This document shows, in pieces, positions 1 through 12,494 of a DNA stretch of 64,000 nt. Position numbers and translations under genes: made by a program. The stretch covers positions 70,433,751 to 70,497,750 of the forward strand of contig CM077596.1 of NCBI GenBank assembly GCA_039654915.1. Direction: 5' to 3'. This DNA comes from Aquilaria yunnanensis. Lineage: Eukaryota; Streptophyta; Magnoliopsida; Malvales; Thymelaeaceae. Every line of letters starts with the position of its first letter. The stretch's first letter is position 1. Under the pieces are notes generated by a model. The model saw only the letters and a program-made list of their open reading frames with translations, ran no database searches and was not told the origin of the DNA.

Positions 1-87
1 CGACACTTTATTCCCGAAGTACCATAAAAAAAAATTAATAATTTAAAATACCCACTAATAAAAGATAAGTGCTAAATAATTAAACTA

Positions 88-1456
88 GTTTTTTTATTAT
101 GCACCTATCTCTAATGAGACATAGTAACTCATCCCTTAATTTTCTACATATAAGGCATAAATCATCAAAAAAATTGACAAAAATACCCTTAATTAAAATA
201 TTCTTCTCTATAAAAAACCAAAGCTTACTACTGCTATCTTCTCCGGCACCGGTGCCAGTGCTGCCACCAAACTGTCAAACGTCATGATCTTACAGTAAAC
301 GTCATATGACATGTTCAAAAAAATGAAAAATGTCTGAATGAATACCGAAAAGTGTCTAAATAAATATTTAGAAGTGTCTGACCAATACGTAGACAATTTA
401 CTCTATTAAAAAATAACTAATTAAAACAATAAAAAAGTGTCTGAATGAATTTGTAAAAGTGTCTATAGAAATATTTAGAAGTATCAGACCAATACATAGA
501 CAATTTACTCTTTTTAAAAATAACTAATTGAAAAAATAAAAAATGTCTGAATGAATGTGTAAAAGTGTCTAAAAAAAAGTGACAAAATGTCTAAAGCAAT
601 ATGCAAACAATTTATTTTCATGATAAAAATATATATACAAAATAATAAAAGAAGTATCTAAATAGAAATTTAAAAGTGTTTAAATCAATATTTAAAAGTG
701 TCGAAATAATCATTTTTGGCATGCCGCCCATCATGCCTCATCTTCCGTCGCCTACCTCGCCTCTCGTTGCTTTTCTCTTTCTCCTCCTTCGATCGACCTT
801 CGCCGCGTTTGGATCTGCCTCTACTATAGCCGGTTCCTCTTTCTCTTTCTCCGATCAACGCTTTCACTCCTGGATTTGCTTTGCCACAGCCGCTTCCTCA
901 TTCTCCTCCTTCAGCCACCACTCTGTGCTTCACCTTTGCCTCCGCCTCCTCTAATCGCTGCTCTTAGCGTCATTTGCCGCAACCGCTTTATTGTTCTCCA
1001 CCTTTTGCTGCCACTCTTGGCTTCGCCTCAACCTTCTCCAGTCATTACTCTTGGCTTCATGTCCTCCAATCGCCGCTCCTAGCATTGCCTCTACTCCAGT
1101 CCTGGCTCATCGCATCATCACTATGACGTTGTCATCATCTAGTCATCGGATATCAAGCTCATTGTGTCGTTGTCATCGCATCATTGGACTTCAGGCTCAT
1201 CATCGCCTTGAATCTCCAACGATGGTACGTCATTGTCGTCAGCTCGAATTGGCTAAGTGCCATCGCCACTGCACCATCCAACCGGCACCGCCTCTGTAAA
1301 TCGAGAGGACCTTTCATCTTCTCCCAAAAACCCGCCTCAAAACTTGACGGCTACTAAAAAGATAAGAATTAGGAGAAATTTTTTACAAATAGAAGAGGTA
1401 AATTTGTAAAATTAGCACTATGTCTAATTAGACATATGTGTATTATATACATTGTA
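88..1456. mobile_element. Non-autonomous MULE-type TIR element
   Basis: Diverged inverted ends are visible: the left end reads TATGCACCTATCTCTAATGA and the reverse complement of the right end reads ATACACATATGTCTAATTAG, with GACATAGT following in both. The same 11-bp sequence TAATTAAACTA lies directly outside each end (77-87 and 1457-1467), which fits a Mutator-like 9-11 bp target duplication. The interior has a 107-bp tandem repeat and then a pyrimidine-rich, GC-richer core (about 720-1320). No transposase is visible, and the ORFs in the core are short and look like by-products of CT-rich sequence. Assignment to the Mutator superfamily is inferred from target duplication length and TIR style. 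Confidence 0.65.
331..620. repeat. Tandem repeat, about 107-bp unit, 2.7 copies
   Basis: The phrase TGTCTGAATGAAT starts at 331, 438 and 544, and each time it is followed by AAGTGTCTA and, in the first two copies, by a shared stretch including TAGACAATTTACTCT. The third copy is truncated. The array lies subterminally in the enclosing TIR element, a common place for transposase-binding repeats, but that role is only inferred. Confidence 0.75.
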
Positions 1457-1467
1457 TAATTAAACTA

Positions 1468-1814
1468 TAATTTAAAAAGGTAATATCAATAATTACATAC
1501 CTTATATGCAAAAATGTTTACAATTAGTTTGGCAATGTTCGAGATATCTCCGCTGAAAAGATGGTTTCCACAAAGAAAAAATAGGACCGTTACAACTTGA
1601 AGGCCCATCACAACAACACGACAATTGGTGTCATTTATATCAAGATTTTTAATATTGTTACAGCTAAGTATGTGTGTTTGTATGAGATGAAAAATATTAA
1701 ATATAATTTTTTGCACTTTTTAATATATGTTCTACTTGTTTTTATCTTTATTTTCCCAATATAACTAAAATATATATGGAGTACATTATTTTTATATGAA
1801 ACACATAGAAAATG

Positions 1815-1870
<56 letters not shown>

Positions 1871-2896
1871 AAATAAATATTATTTGTCAGGAAAATAACT
1901 TACTGTTGCATAAAAAAACCTATACTCTAATAATAACATCACATTTTCTAATATCTTATTAAGTTCTTAAGTGACTCATAGTATGTTGTTTCCATCTTAG
2001 CATGATTCGTAAAAATAACATACTCATCATATGTTGTGTAACTATGGGGATTGGGTTGTGTAATCTTTATTGGCAACAAACCCACTATAGCTGCATTATA
2101 TTGTACATCTCATATGAATTCTATTTATATGGGTCAAATCATTCATTCTAAATGCCCTTTGACTTATTTCTTAAGGCTATGTGTATTTGTCTTGCTAATA
2201 TTATTATAAAATGTGTGTAACTTCATCTCAGATATAGAGATTTTGCCTGGACCAATCATTTTGCTGTTTACAATTTTTGTTTGTTTGTTTTCATGTTAGT
2301 ACAAACCTTAATTTGTTGGGCATCTGTGAACTTGGTTTCCAATACATAAGTTCTATTTGTTATATAGTACCTAATAGACCGTAATCAATTTGAAAGAAAC
2401 TAATTGTTGCATGTATGTTTTTAGATGACACTTGTGTGGGGGGGGTTTCTTTCCGTTGTCGTGCACTTTATCATCAATTTTATTTGTTGTATTTGCCTTT
2501 CTGGTTTAGGGATTCATGTTACATAGAAGGGAGGCAAAGATCTTGATTATGTGTTTGACAAAGACAATATGGAGAGGTGATTTTTTGGCTTTAGGTAGAG
2601 GTGATGAAGATGAGTGATTTTCATTAATGGGGGAGGTGATTTTATGAGCTTACATTGTCATCTTTTTTCTTTTTTTCTTTTGTCTTTCCTTATTTATCCA
2701 CGATACCAAAAAAATAAGTAACTTATCCTCCTATTTTAATTGTGCTATTGGAGTTAGTTACTATTAGCTTATTTATGTGAAATGGTAAATTTTTAACATA
2801 AATAAGTGATGGTAAATGAAAACATGTCACACTATGAATATTGTAGAACTATTTCAAGATAAAGTTGCAGCAAAGCGAAGGCTGCCTGACTAGTTA
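1468..2896. other. Intergenic, no gene seen
   Basis: AT-rich sequence with a long AT microsatellite and a short G run near 2440. Reading frames are short and no protein family is recognisable on either strand. Confidence 0.6.
1816..1867. repeat. (AT)n microsatellite
   Basis: About 25 uninterrupted AT dinucleotides. Length is likely to vary between individuals. Confidence 0.95.
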
Positions 2897-2897
2897 C

Positions 2898-4450
2898 ACT
2901 ATATTCTAAAGATGAACATGGTTACTGTTGGATGAATAGTGGCAATTTTTTTAGGCTGGTTGAACTCAGTTGGTTTTGGGTTAGGGTTTAGCAGTTTTTT
3001 TTCCTTTTGACTTTTTTTTTCTTTTTTTAGGATGCAATTTGCTTTTTTTTAGTTTTATCTCATTTCGTAAGGTGCTTGCCTTTCTAAGGGCCTAGATTGT
3101 AATTTTCTCAATTTTCGTCTGTCCCACTTTTTTCAATTAAAATGCAATTTCATTCCCTAACTTTCTAATTTTTTTATTTTTTGGACCTAAGTTAGGTCCC
3201 TGTTACATTTTAATCCCTAAATTTTATAATTATTTAATTAAATCTTCTATTTGTTCTCGTGGCCCCCAAGTTTTTCTTTTTATTATTTTTTATGTACTGT
3301 CTTCTAAACTAATACATTGGTGACCATAATTTATTTATTGTTTAGTTAAACCATTTTTTTTATCTTCATTAAGTCAATTGTTAAATCCTTAATGTCTAAA
3401 GTTTTTTCATGTTTTTTGTCTTGATCCTAACTTTTTTTATTGATTTTATTTATTTTTGTTTTCTAAAATGAAGCTTTAATCATTATTTCTATCACTATTC
3501 TTTCATTATTTGTAGTATCAATTATTTATTTCAAGCACTATAGTTTAATAAAGCAATTTGTTCCATAATTGTTAAATTTGAAAGTAAATTTTTCTAAATA
3601 AATCTTTCATTGATATTAAAAATTATATTTTATGTTAATAGGAGATACAAATTTTTATTGATTTTTTTTTAATTAATAGACAAAACATGCATTGTTTCAA
3701 AGCATGTAATGTATTTTGTGTCGCACTGTTATTATTAAATTTTATTACAAAAAATATCAACTACAATGTGTGGGTTACCAAATCTCTTCATTTTTTTTGT
3801 CTTGACCCCAACTTTTTTTTATTGATTTTATTTATTTTTATTTTCTAAAATGAAGCTTTAATCATTATTTCTATCATTATTCTTTTATTATTGATTATTA
3901 AGATTTGTAACATCAATTATTTATTTCAAACTCTATAGTTTAAGAAAGCAATTTGATCCATAATTGTTAAATCTGAGAGTAAATTTTTCTATAGAAATTT
4001 TTTATTGATATTAAAAATTAGATTTTGTGTTAATAGGAGATGAAAAATTTTATTGAATTGTTTTTAATTAACAGACAAAATATGCATTATTTCGAAGTAT
4101 GTAACGTGTTTTGTGTCACATTGTTATTGCTAAAATTTATTACAAAAAATATCCACTATAATATGCGGGTCACCAAACCCCTTAATTTGTTCTCTTGGTC
4201 TCTAATTTTTTTGTCATTTTTTTGTTATCTTCTAAAGCAAATATTGGTAACCATGATTTATTTTTCTTATGTCTCTAATAGTAGCATTTTTTACTCCAGC
4301 CTCCACCTAGTAAGTGTAAATATTATTTTATTTCAAAATTACAAGGGCTAAAACTTGAAAACATATTTTTTAATTATATCAAGTCTCTACGTCTTTCTAC
4401 AAATTTATACAATGATCATATGAACCACTGCAACGCGTGGTCACCATGCA
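2898..4450 (+). mobile_element. Helitron-like non-autonomous repeat, copy 1
   Basis: This repeat is shared with 19507-23020: both copies begin near ATATTCTAAA(A)GATGAA, share the T-rich body and end near a short hairpin with an AACGC loop (CCACTGCAACGCGTGG here at about 4424). An A/T-rich start and a small GC hairpin near the 3' end are typical of plant Helitrons. No inverted repeats or target duplication were found, which also fits. The canonical CTRR 3' terminus is not clear, so the class is inferred. No coding capacity is visible. Confidence 0.45.
3410..4190. repeat. Direct tandem duplication of about 390 bp
   Basis: The segment beginning GTCTTGATCCTAACTTTTTT near 3418 recurs as GTCTTGACCCCAACTTTTTT near 3800. 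Both run through TTTATTACAAAAAATATC before ending at a similar GGTTACCAAA/GGTCACCAAA. The two units differ by scattered substitutions and small indels. The second Helitron-like copy at 19.5-23 kb contains a related unit, so the duplication arose within this repeat family. Confidence 0.8.
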
Positions 4451-5269
4451 TCTCATACACACTAAATGCGTAATTTCATATCACTGTTCATTGAATAGTA
4501 CCCACCTATTTTTTGTGTGTTTAGTCAACATCGATGCTTTTTATTTACCTGAGCTTTGTGCCTAATTCAAGTGTGTTGTTTTCCTCTTTTTCCCCTTGTA
4601 TATACTAAAAGCATAAGAGTTATTCACTATTTAATGAACAGTGAGTAAAACATTGATGTTTTACTTTTTTGGGTATTTTCCCCTGTCTCTTTTATTTATG
4701 TGATCCATTTTAAGAGGCAATTTTTTTAATATATGTTTAGAGTTGATAGATTTTTTACCAGATGATCACTTCATTGGGGGCTTATATTGTTATTCTCCAC
4801 ATTTGAGTTGTTTCACATTTTCCTTTGGTTTAAATTCATCCTAACCCACAATTTATTGATTTTTCTCATTTGAGATGCTAAATGTTATCTATTTGTCATT
4901 TTATCTCCAAACTTGCTCATATTATTTTTATTTTTTAAAGACAAAACTTTGTCACTATAATTTGTCAAAATTTGGTATGATCTAAGTTGTCCCCAAACTT
5001 TATTTTTACTTTTAAATTATTCCTATATTTCATAAGATTATGTATGTTTTTGCCCTCCACAACACACTGGTTAAAAAACCTAGTTTCAACTACCTGGCTA
5101 TATATAGGCGACACTAAGATAATCTTGTCATAATAATGGCACTTAAGTCTTCAATTTTATGTGGAACCAAGCAACAAAAACATTATGGTTCTATATTTTA
5201 TAAGGTTTCAATTAAATTGATATTTATAAACACATTCGCGTGGAAAGAACACCCAATTTATGTGTTACA
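4451..5269. other. Intergenic, possible third Helitron 5' end
   Basis: No gene is seen. A stretch near 4598 (TATATACTAAAAGCATAAGA) resembles the A/T-rich start of plant Helitrons, but no matching 3' end was identified before the hAT element begins. Confidence 0.4.
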
Positions 5270-5277
5270 CTTGCGAG

Positions 5278-8200
5278 TAGTGATGGCTGGTGGGCCAACC
5301 CGGCCCCGGCCTGGGTCAGCTTTCTTGGACTCGGGCACGACCCACATCAAAGTGGGGTGAGCCGAGGTGAGGTGGGTCCGAGCTGGGCTGAGTTTGTATG
5401 ATTAATGAAAAATATGTTTTAATATGTTTGCAATCGTTCTTCGATAGTAATTTTATGAAATATATACTTTTTTAAAAAAGAAACACCACCGCCGATGTCA
5501 TTTTTATTAATGAAAAAGTCAAATGACACTTACATAATTTGGAACGTGCCTCACACTTGAAAATGGTGAAACATTCCACAAAAAAAAAAAGGTAAAACTT
5601 AAGATCTGTGCTTAACAGCATAATCAGATTGATTACATTCTTTAAATTGAAAAGAAACCTACAATCTACTATTGCGGGTCATCATCAAAAGGGACCTCAT
5701 CATCCGAGCTTTTTATATTTTGCTTCCTTAAAGCAGTAAGGGCCCAATCCCAGTTGCAGATGTAAATCTTAATGGCCTCAAGTGTGAGCTTTGCTCGTTT
5801 ATCCAAAATGACTCATTTTCCCATACTAAAGACAGCCTCGGAAGTGATGATAGAGATTGAAATTGCTAAGATCTTTTGCGCCAGTATAGATAAGATTGAG
5901 AATCTTCCTCTTTTGTTCTTCCACCACTTGAGGATGTCTTTCTCATTGCTTTCAAATGAAGTGTAGAGGTAATCATCCCTTTTTGCCAATCTCAGATTTG
6001 TGGGTCTCAGTTGTTTGAGGATATTTGCCGCTGGGTTGAATCTTGATGATGAGGATGAGGTGGAATGTCTGACGGGTGTTGGATCGAATGACTTAACTTT
6101 ATCAAAATGTTTAATGGAGTAGAATTTGTATAACTCTCTCAAATTGTGGTCAGCTTCAGCAAAAATAGCAAGTGCAGAAATTTATGCTTGACCGAAATAT
6201 GTATGATAGTATGCTTTTAACAATTGCAAATAACCCATGATTTTGACATTTGGATTTAATGCACATGCTACAAGATAAATTTACCGGATTTGTTGAAAAT
6301 AATCAAGCCATTTTTTTTTGCATAACTTCAACAGTTGGTTTCAAAAACTCATCGTCCTCGTGTTGGTGGAAAACATAAATGATGTTTACAAAATATAAAA
6401 TTGCTTGGTGCACTGTTGGGTAATAAACCTTAAATAAAAAGTTTGTTGCCTCATAAAAATATCTAAGTAACTCAACCAACTTAAAAACATTTTTCCTAAA
6501 CCTCGTTTATTAGTCAGTCGCCTTACACTTTTGAGTTCACAAATCGAGTCATGTTGAGCGTCATTTAACGTTTCAAATATTGAGTTTCATTGAATGGGGA
6601 AATCAATTTTAAACAATTTTCAAGAAAAATTCACCTCATTTTCAATACAAAACATTTTAAATTCATAAGCCAACTTTTTTTATTGTTTGAACAAAAATAA
6701 AGCATTCTGAATTGACTCGATTTGGTTTTGCGGTTGTTGTAAACCATTTTGAACACACAAATTCATAATGTGACACAAGCAACGAACATGAAAAAAAAAA
6801 TTCATCAAGCAGTGGTTTTATTTTTTTTATCAAATTTTTCACCACCGAATCATTATTTGAAGCATTGTCAAAAGAAATAGACAAAACTTTATCGGCAACA
6901 AAAAATTCACACAAACTTTCAATAATGCAATTGAAAATGTTCCAATCCATATGATCAGATTTCATACATTTGAAAGCAATGATCTGTTTTTTAATAACCC
7001 TTTCATCATCTATACAATGAGCAGTGACACAATAATAGTTTTTGTCCTATTGGAGATGTCCACATATCAGATGTAAATGACAGACAATGATTAATAGTAG
7101 AAAAATATGCTTGCAAATCACTTTTCCTAGCTTCATACAGTTTAAAGCTTTCTCTTCTAGCTGTTTGCCTAGACATTTTTTTATAAGCAAAATTTAAATT
7201 TTCTTGGATAAATTTTTCTAAGTGTTCATCTTCAGTTTGTCTAAATGGTTTTTCCGTAATCATCATCCAATTAATTAAACTTTGCTTAGCAGTTTTTGGA
7301 TTAAATCAAAAAATACCTAAACCGCCAGAGCTCCCAACACCTATCAATTGTGTTTGTCCACCGAATATACTACTGATGTCTCCATGAACTTTGCTTAAAT
7401 GCCACGTGAGGGTGCTCATCCCGGAGTTCAATTTGTGTGCAAATTTGTTGTCGCAGTGTTTGCACTTGGCATACCTTATATCATCTTCCCAAACTTGCTC
7501 TAAGTGGGCCCAAACGGAAGCCTTCAAATTCTCGCTCTTGACTTAAGTCCGCTCGGGTTGCTCGCTTTGTGGCATCAATTAGAACCCCTCAACGCCGCCT
7601 AAGGTCGATGGATTTTCCTCGACGTCATCATTAGAAAGTTGATCGTCAAGGCCTAGGTCGTACGCCGTCATGTCGATGTTGGGATTGTTGTAATCAATTT
7701 GTTATGAATGTGGAACTCAGTTTTTGCGGAACAAACATCCTTGTAAAAATGCACTGGCCTCGGTGGCGGAGGAGGAGGAGGCAACACCCTTGCCCTTGCT
7801 AGAGTTCTTCCCTCATGAAGCTATTAGTGGAAGAAAATAATTGAAGAACTTTATAGATGATTAGGAGGAAATTAAGAAAATATTAGTGAAAGAATAAGAA
7901 ACTTGGAAAGAGATGGTAGAGAGAATGAGATAATATTGTAGGAGATTAGAGAAGAGAGGATTAGTGTGAAGAAGTGTAGGAAGGAGACTGGCTATTTATA
8001 GGGGAAGGAAATTTTAGTTTTTCCCAAAAAGCCCTAAAAAACTAGCCGTTAGTGGCTGGTAAGTGAGGGTAAAAAAGTCTGGGGTAAAAAAAAAATAGGC
8101 CATAACCATTAGGGGGGCCGGCTGTCATTTTACCATTTTTTTAAAAATTTTTGAAATCTACAATGGTTGTCTGAAAACGTTTGACCCGACTTAGCCGAGC

Positions 8201-8407
8201 TGTGGGTCGGTCTAGTCAGAGTTAAACATCAAGTTGGGCTGGGTAGTGCTAGTTTGGGCTTCTCTCTTCTTCTAGGCCCATGTTCGCCTTGTCAACTCCC
8301 AAACCTTATCCGTACTAGACCAAGTCTGGGTTTGATTGTGTCAAACTAAATTTGACCCATGTCAGTCCGGATCAGACCCAGGTTAACCTGCCTATTAGCC
8401 ACCACTA
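5278..8407 (-). mobile_element. hAT DNA transposon, full length but decayed
   Basis: The ends form short inverted repeats (TAGTGATGGCTG on the left; reverse complement of the right end TAGTGGTGGCTA). They are flanked by an 8-bp target duplication, CTTGCGAG at 5270-5277 and CTCGCGAG at 8408-8415, with one mismatch. An 8-bp duplication is diagnostic of the hAT superfamily. Subterminal regions carry GC-rich GGGC/GCCC motifs, as expected for hAT transposase binding. The interior encodes a broken hAT transposase on the minus strand. At 3130 bp it has the size of an autonomous element, but the mutations make it inactive. Confidence 0.9.
5813..7575 (-). pseudogene. hAT transposase pseudogene (BED finger, hAT C-terminal domain)
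   Basis: Pieces of one Ac-like transposase appear in order on the minus strand. An N-terminal BED-type zinc finger lies at 7306-7527 (KCKHC followed by TWHLSKVH, giving the C-x2-C...H-x4-H pattern). A following segment, 7006-7305, contains the family motif SFTSDMWTS. A central catalytic region, 6663-6990, has ISFDNASNND. A C-terminal dimerisation region, 5813-6142, has KDILKWWKNK and TSEAVFSMGK. Family proteins run continuously through all of these. Here an in-frame TGA follows the finger at about 7306, a frameshift lies at about 7045, and further breaks separate the central and C-terminal pieces. The protein would have cut and joined the element's own ends, and this copy cannot do so. Confidence 0.9.
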
Positions 8408-8415
8408 CTCGCGAG

Positions 8416-9555
8416 TCACCGCATATCTGATTGTTATTTTTTCGAAGTAAAGCAGGTGGACATTAACAATGGGACGCATAAGGTGGCCAAAACAACTCAC
8501 TTTCCAGTTGGAAAGCAATGCAATTGGCCCCGCTTGGTTAACGCTTTAGCCAGCAAAAAGGCCAGATTTTAATCAACTTTTAGTACCACCAGCCAGCCAA
8601 GTTGGAACAAAGTGCTGACGGCCTTTTCTCTAAATTGGTATGAATTTGTTATTTTTTGTGGTTGGTCAGTGTTTCTTATTTAGGTAGGATGAGGTGGAGT
8701 ATAGTATAGACTCATTAGTATAATTCCTCTTCGAAAAGCCTCCTTGCATTGTGATTCAAATTACTGAAAAAATTTCGTATCGTATTTATACCTGATCAAA
8801 ATAATAAAGTAGCACCATAAGCGCAATTTTAGTCTTTTTAAGCAAACCAAATTAGAATATTTTAACTCTCTTTACTTACCATTTCAATTCTTTGAAGGCC
8901 AAATTTCATTTGCCCAACTTGGTGCAAATAAAGTACTTCTATATATTTCTCTATGCTAGTACCTAAAAATTTCTGTTTGTCAATATTTGTAATTTGATAC
9001 TGTTTATCTATTTCTCAATCTTCTCAAATGTATACCATTAGTATGCAGTTTTCCGTACTAAAAAACTTTACAAAGGAAATGTAAGAAAAATAATAAATTG
9101 CTTATACTATCCTATCCACGCCTGCTCGGCTACTCTATCTTAAACTCACTCAATTTTTGCGAAAGATTTACATTAGGAATATTGGTATACATTATTTTAA
9201 TAATTGAAACTAATTAAGGAAAATTAATTGGGTTCATAAAAAATACTCTCCTTTTCCCACCAATTTTATTTTATTTGGTTTAGCACGGGGATTAAAAAAG
9301 TAAAAAAAATGTGTTATTTTCACTTTTACTTTTAAAATTTTGCACATAAATCAACAAATTTGAAAAAAATAAATATTAAAATAATAATTTAAAAGATAGT
9401 ATAGTAAAATAAATTATCAAATATAAAAATGTTGTAAAAATTTGAGATGATTTAAAAAAAAATAAAGTAAGATTGATGGGATGGAAAAAGTGTCCAAAGA
9501 AATAGAATCAATTTGAGAATGGCCCCACACATGTAAGTTTCATTGTTAATATATA
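8416..9555. other. Intergenic, no gene seen
   Basis: AT-rich DNA between the hAT element and a small MITE. No open frame of note and no recognisable RNA gene. Confidence 0.55.
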
Positions 9556-9687
9556 CTTCTTTCGTCCTAAAATTTTTGCATCATTTAAATTTTTGTTATA
9601 TTTTAACTTGAAAATATTTATATTATTATTTATTAAAAAAAATTTAAAATATGTATTTAAAAATTAAATGTCTTGAAATAGATAGAG
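9556..9687. mobile_element. Short Stowaway-like MITE
   Basis: The left end CTTCTTTCGTCC resembles the Stowaway/Tc1-mariner terminus. The right end ...ATAGATAGAG is followed by TA, and a TA also precedes the left end, as expected for a TA target duplication. The ends are diverged, so the call is tentative. Confidence 0.45.
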
Positions 9688-9980
9688 TAATTTATTGAAA
9701 AACCTATCATACAAGCTCTTGAGGAACAAAAAAAAGCTTGATATAGATGTATAATAATATACAAAATCATTGCGCTCTCGATTAGTGTTGACCACATAAA
9801 CTAAAAATCGATTTTTTTTATGTTCGGCGACTTTCCACTTATTTGCTGGACATTATTCTATGTGAAGAGCAGATGGAACTGAACGTCTGAGCTCGCCAAG
9901 AACAAAACTATCGCTAATCTTAACCTCTCATTCATTACAGTAGTCTGTGATTAGTCTGTTAATCCATGATCTGTAGTTAA

Positions 9981-10759
9981 TCAGACCACCTCTGTTGATG
10001 AAGCATTCGACATTCTCTGCCTCCGCATTCTTGCTCCCCACGACATGTTCTCCCCTGAATCCTTGTCCATGCTCGTCCTCCCCAGCTCCCTCAGCTGAGC
10101 CTCCCACCGATCCTTCCACTCACTTTTTTCCTCCCAAACCTGATCATAAAAACATCAGATCAGATCCCAGTAAACAAAAACCAAAAAGAAAAATCTAGAT
10201 TAAAAACAGATTCGAGACTGTTTGATCCCACTTAAAATTGTTTCAAAAAAGACTCACCAAACAGAGACCCAGATTCTGATATTCTCACCTTTTTGCGTCC
10301 GGACTGTGTTCTTGCGGAGAAAACCGAGTGGAAACCCAAGGACAGGTCTTTATCATAGAGAGCCCTAGTGTTGGGATCCGACAGGGTCTCGTAAGCTTGT
10401 TGCAACTGAATGAACCGTTTTGTGTTCTCCCCTACTCTTTCTGGGGCCGAAACGTCTGGATGATACTTCCTCGCCAGCTGCTTATAAGCCTTTTTTATTT
10501 CCAACAACGTCCCTTCCTCAGAAATCCCTAGCAGATTGTAGAAGCTCTCTGAAGTTTCATGGAAGCTACTTATGGCTGCAGCCTTCGGACCCAATCTGTG
10601 TGATTCAGACCGAGTTTTGGTCCAAAGGCTCTGCCTGGCCAACTGGGTGTTGCCGAACCGAATCGCAATCGCGTTGGGACAAGGCTGGTGATCAAGTGAA
10701 CAGCTTGGGGGCTTTAGGAAGCTGGATTGAGTTCGTAAACTGAGAACTGTCTGACTCAT
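9981..10759 (-). CDS. DnaJ20-like plastid J-domain co-chaperone
   Basis: Two exons are joined by hand: 10759-10289 (157 codons) and 10139-9981 (52 codons plus stop), giving 209 aa. The intron 10288-10140 has GT/AG ends and falls between codons. Residues 1-65 are rich in Ser, Arg and Thr with few acids, like a chloroplast transit peptide. Residues 72-138 form a J domain, with HPD at 100-102 in KYHPDVS and the helix-III/IV signature QQAYETLSDP at 120-129. The Arg-rich C-terminus with NMSWGARMRRQR is typical of small chloroplast DnaJ20 proteins, whose usual length is about 200 aa. Such proteins deliver misfolded plastid clients, in Arabidopsis notably deoxyxylulose-5-phosphate synthase, to Hsp70. 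The start is the Met at 10759. The frame stays open upstream to 10987, but that extension looks like 5' leader. No Gly/Phe region or zinc finger is present, so it is a type III J protein. The exact ortholog is inferred. Confidence 0.9.
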
Positions 10760-11191
10760 ATTTTTGGCCGGGGTTTGTGATTTGGTTTTAATGGTGGATC
10801 GGATAAACAAAGGAGAGCATATATACAAACTTGCTACGGGAACTGGACAAGTGTGACTTTGCCAGCAGCCAAGGGTGGCTTGAAGATTAGATAGGCAAAT
10901 TTTGCCACTATTATTTGCCCGATTGAGCAATTTTGCGACCCTTAATTTTTTTTTTTTTTTGCGCAAATCTACCACTAATATTATCACGCGGGAGCAAATT
11001 TGCCATGATCTTATGTTTGGGTGCGAATTTACTACTTACCATTAAAATTGTCAAAGTGTCAAATGTCAAAAAATTGAAAAAATGCATATTTTGACCTCAT
11101 GTTTTATTTGCCTTGAACCAAAGCCTCCTAAGTTAAATAATATTTCAATATTCTTATCATTGACTACAACAAGCTCAACACAATAGCATTA
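10760..11191. promoter_or_regulatory. Upstream region of the J-protein gene
   Basis: This is the presumed promoter and 5' leader of the minus-strand DnaJ gene. No motif stands out except a poly-A run (minus strand) near 10950. No other gene is seen. Confidence 0.4.
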
Positions 11192-11199
11192 TTTCCAAC

Positions 11200-11917
11200 C
11201 AAGGTTGTCAAAAATGGGTTTTCACCTAAAGTCGTTTTAGTTGTTCTAGAATCGTAGAGTCGTAAAAATTCGTTTTTCGTAGAGTCACAAGACTCTACAA
11301 AAAATATTAAAAAAAACTTAGAGAAAAATTATGAAAAATATAAAATCATTTAAATTGTCTTAAAAAAATATCAGAAACAACATGTGATTTGCACCCAAAA
11401 TTTCATTAATTTTATGCTTAATTTAGTAGAATAAGGCAGGTCTTTAAGTTGGTTGGGGCTTCAGGGTTTGGCCTTGGTGTTTCTGTAGAGAGGATGCAGG
11501 TTTTGGTTGGCTAAAGCTAGAAGAAGAAGCTTGGCCAGCTTAATCCTTAAAATTGCCACGCATGGTGCATTAACGGGAAATTATACAAATATTGGGAGTA
11601 TTATGAAACACGCTTGAGAATAAAGGACCAGAACTGGAATTAGGCGGCGCCTGATTCTTTCTGCTACGTAATTACAGCTCCAGTCCCCAGCTTCTGGAAA
11701 CGTACAATTTAGTTCCAATTTATATTTTTTTTACATATTTGACCCAATAAGGCTAGAGTCATAGAGTCTTAACATTTTTATGTTTCTACAACTAGAAATG
11801 CCTTTCTACTCGTTTCTATCTAGAGTTGTGTTTCTATTACATTTCTAAACGTCTTCCATCTCTAAAGTCATAAAAACGTACATTTCTACCACTTGAAACG
11901 CGATTTTAATAACCATG
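11200..11917. mobile_element. Non-autonomous hAT element
   Basis: The left end CAAGGTTGTCAAAAATGGG and the reverse complement of the right end, CATGGTTATTAAAATCGCG, match imperfectly. The 8-bp flanks are TTTCCAAC (11192-11199) and TTTCTAAC (11918-11925), 7 of 8 identical. The 8-bp duplication and CA-starting TIR fit hAT. The 718-bp interior contains repeated GAGTCGTA/AGAGTC and TTTCTA motifs near the ends and no coding frame. Confidence 0.65.
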
Positions 11918-11925
11918 TTTCTAAC

Positions 11926-12494
11926 AACCCACTAGTTGTGAATCACTGATACTTTTATTCTCGATCTATATTATAGATATGAGATGCCATCAGCCACCAA
12001 TAATTTCAACCAAATGAGAAATGACATTTAATCGTGAATCCACTTCCTATTCAGTTCTATCAATAATCCTAACATCCTAATGCCTAAATGTCATTATTAC
12101 TTGATCATTAAAGGTTATTGCTCATAGAAGGCCAAGCTAACTACTTGTTAAAATTGCAACTAATAGTATGTCAGTAGAGGAGCTCAGATGGGCATCGGTA
12201 ATAAAGTAGGCCCAAATAATATATTTATAAGGTTATGGTAGCTAGGATCTAAAGATAAAAATTTCAAAGGCTATGTTTGTTGGTAGGTGCTGATGTGTTG
12301 TTGTTCTTTTTTATGGAATATTCTTAATGTTAATCATCGTGTGGCTATTTTGCTTTCATTTGTAATATTTCTAGAATATTTTCTCCCACACGATAACATC
12401 AGTGTCAAATTTGTGATAAAGAAATAATGATGATAGAATTACCCATACAAAAAACAATAATGTCAAATGTGCCCTTTTCCCAATAATTCTATAT
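11926..12494. other. Intergenic, no gene seen
   Basis: AT-rich sequence without recognisable features on either strand. Confidence 0.5.

Noticed and set aside
676..1299. Overlapping CT-rich frames near the window start
   Set aside because: Several frames are open at once because the sequence is pyrimidine-rich. They lie inside a TIR element and resemble no protein.
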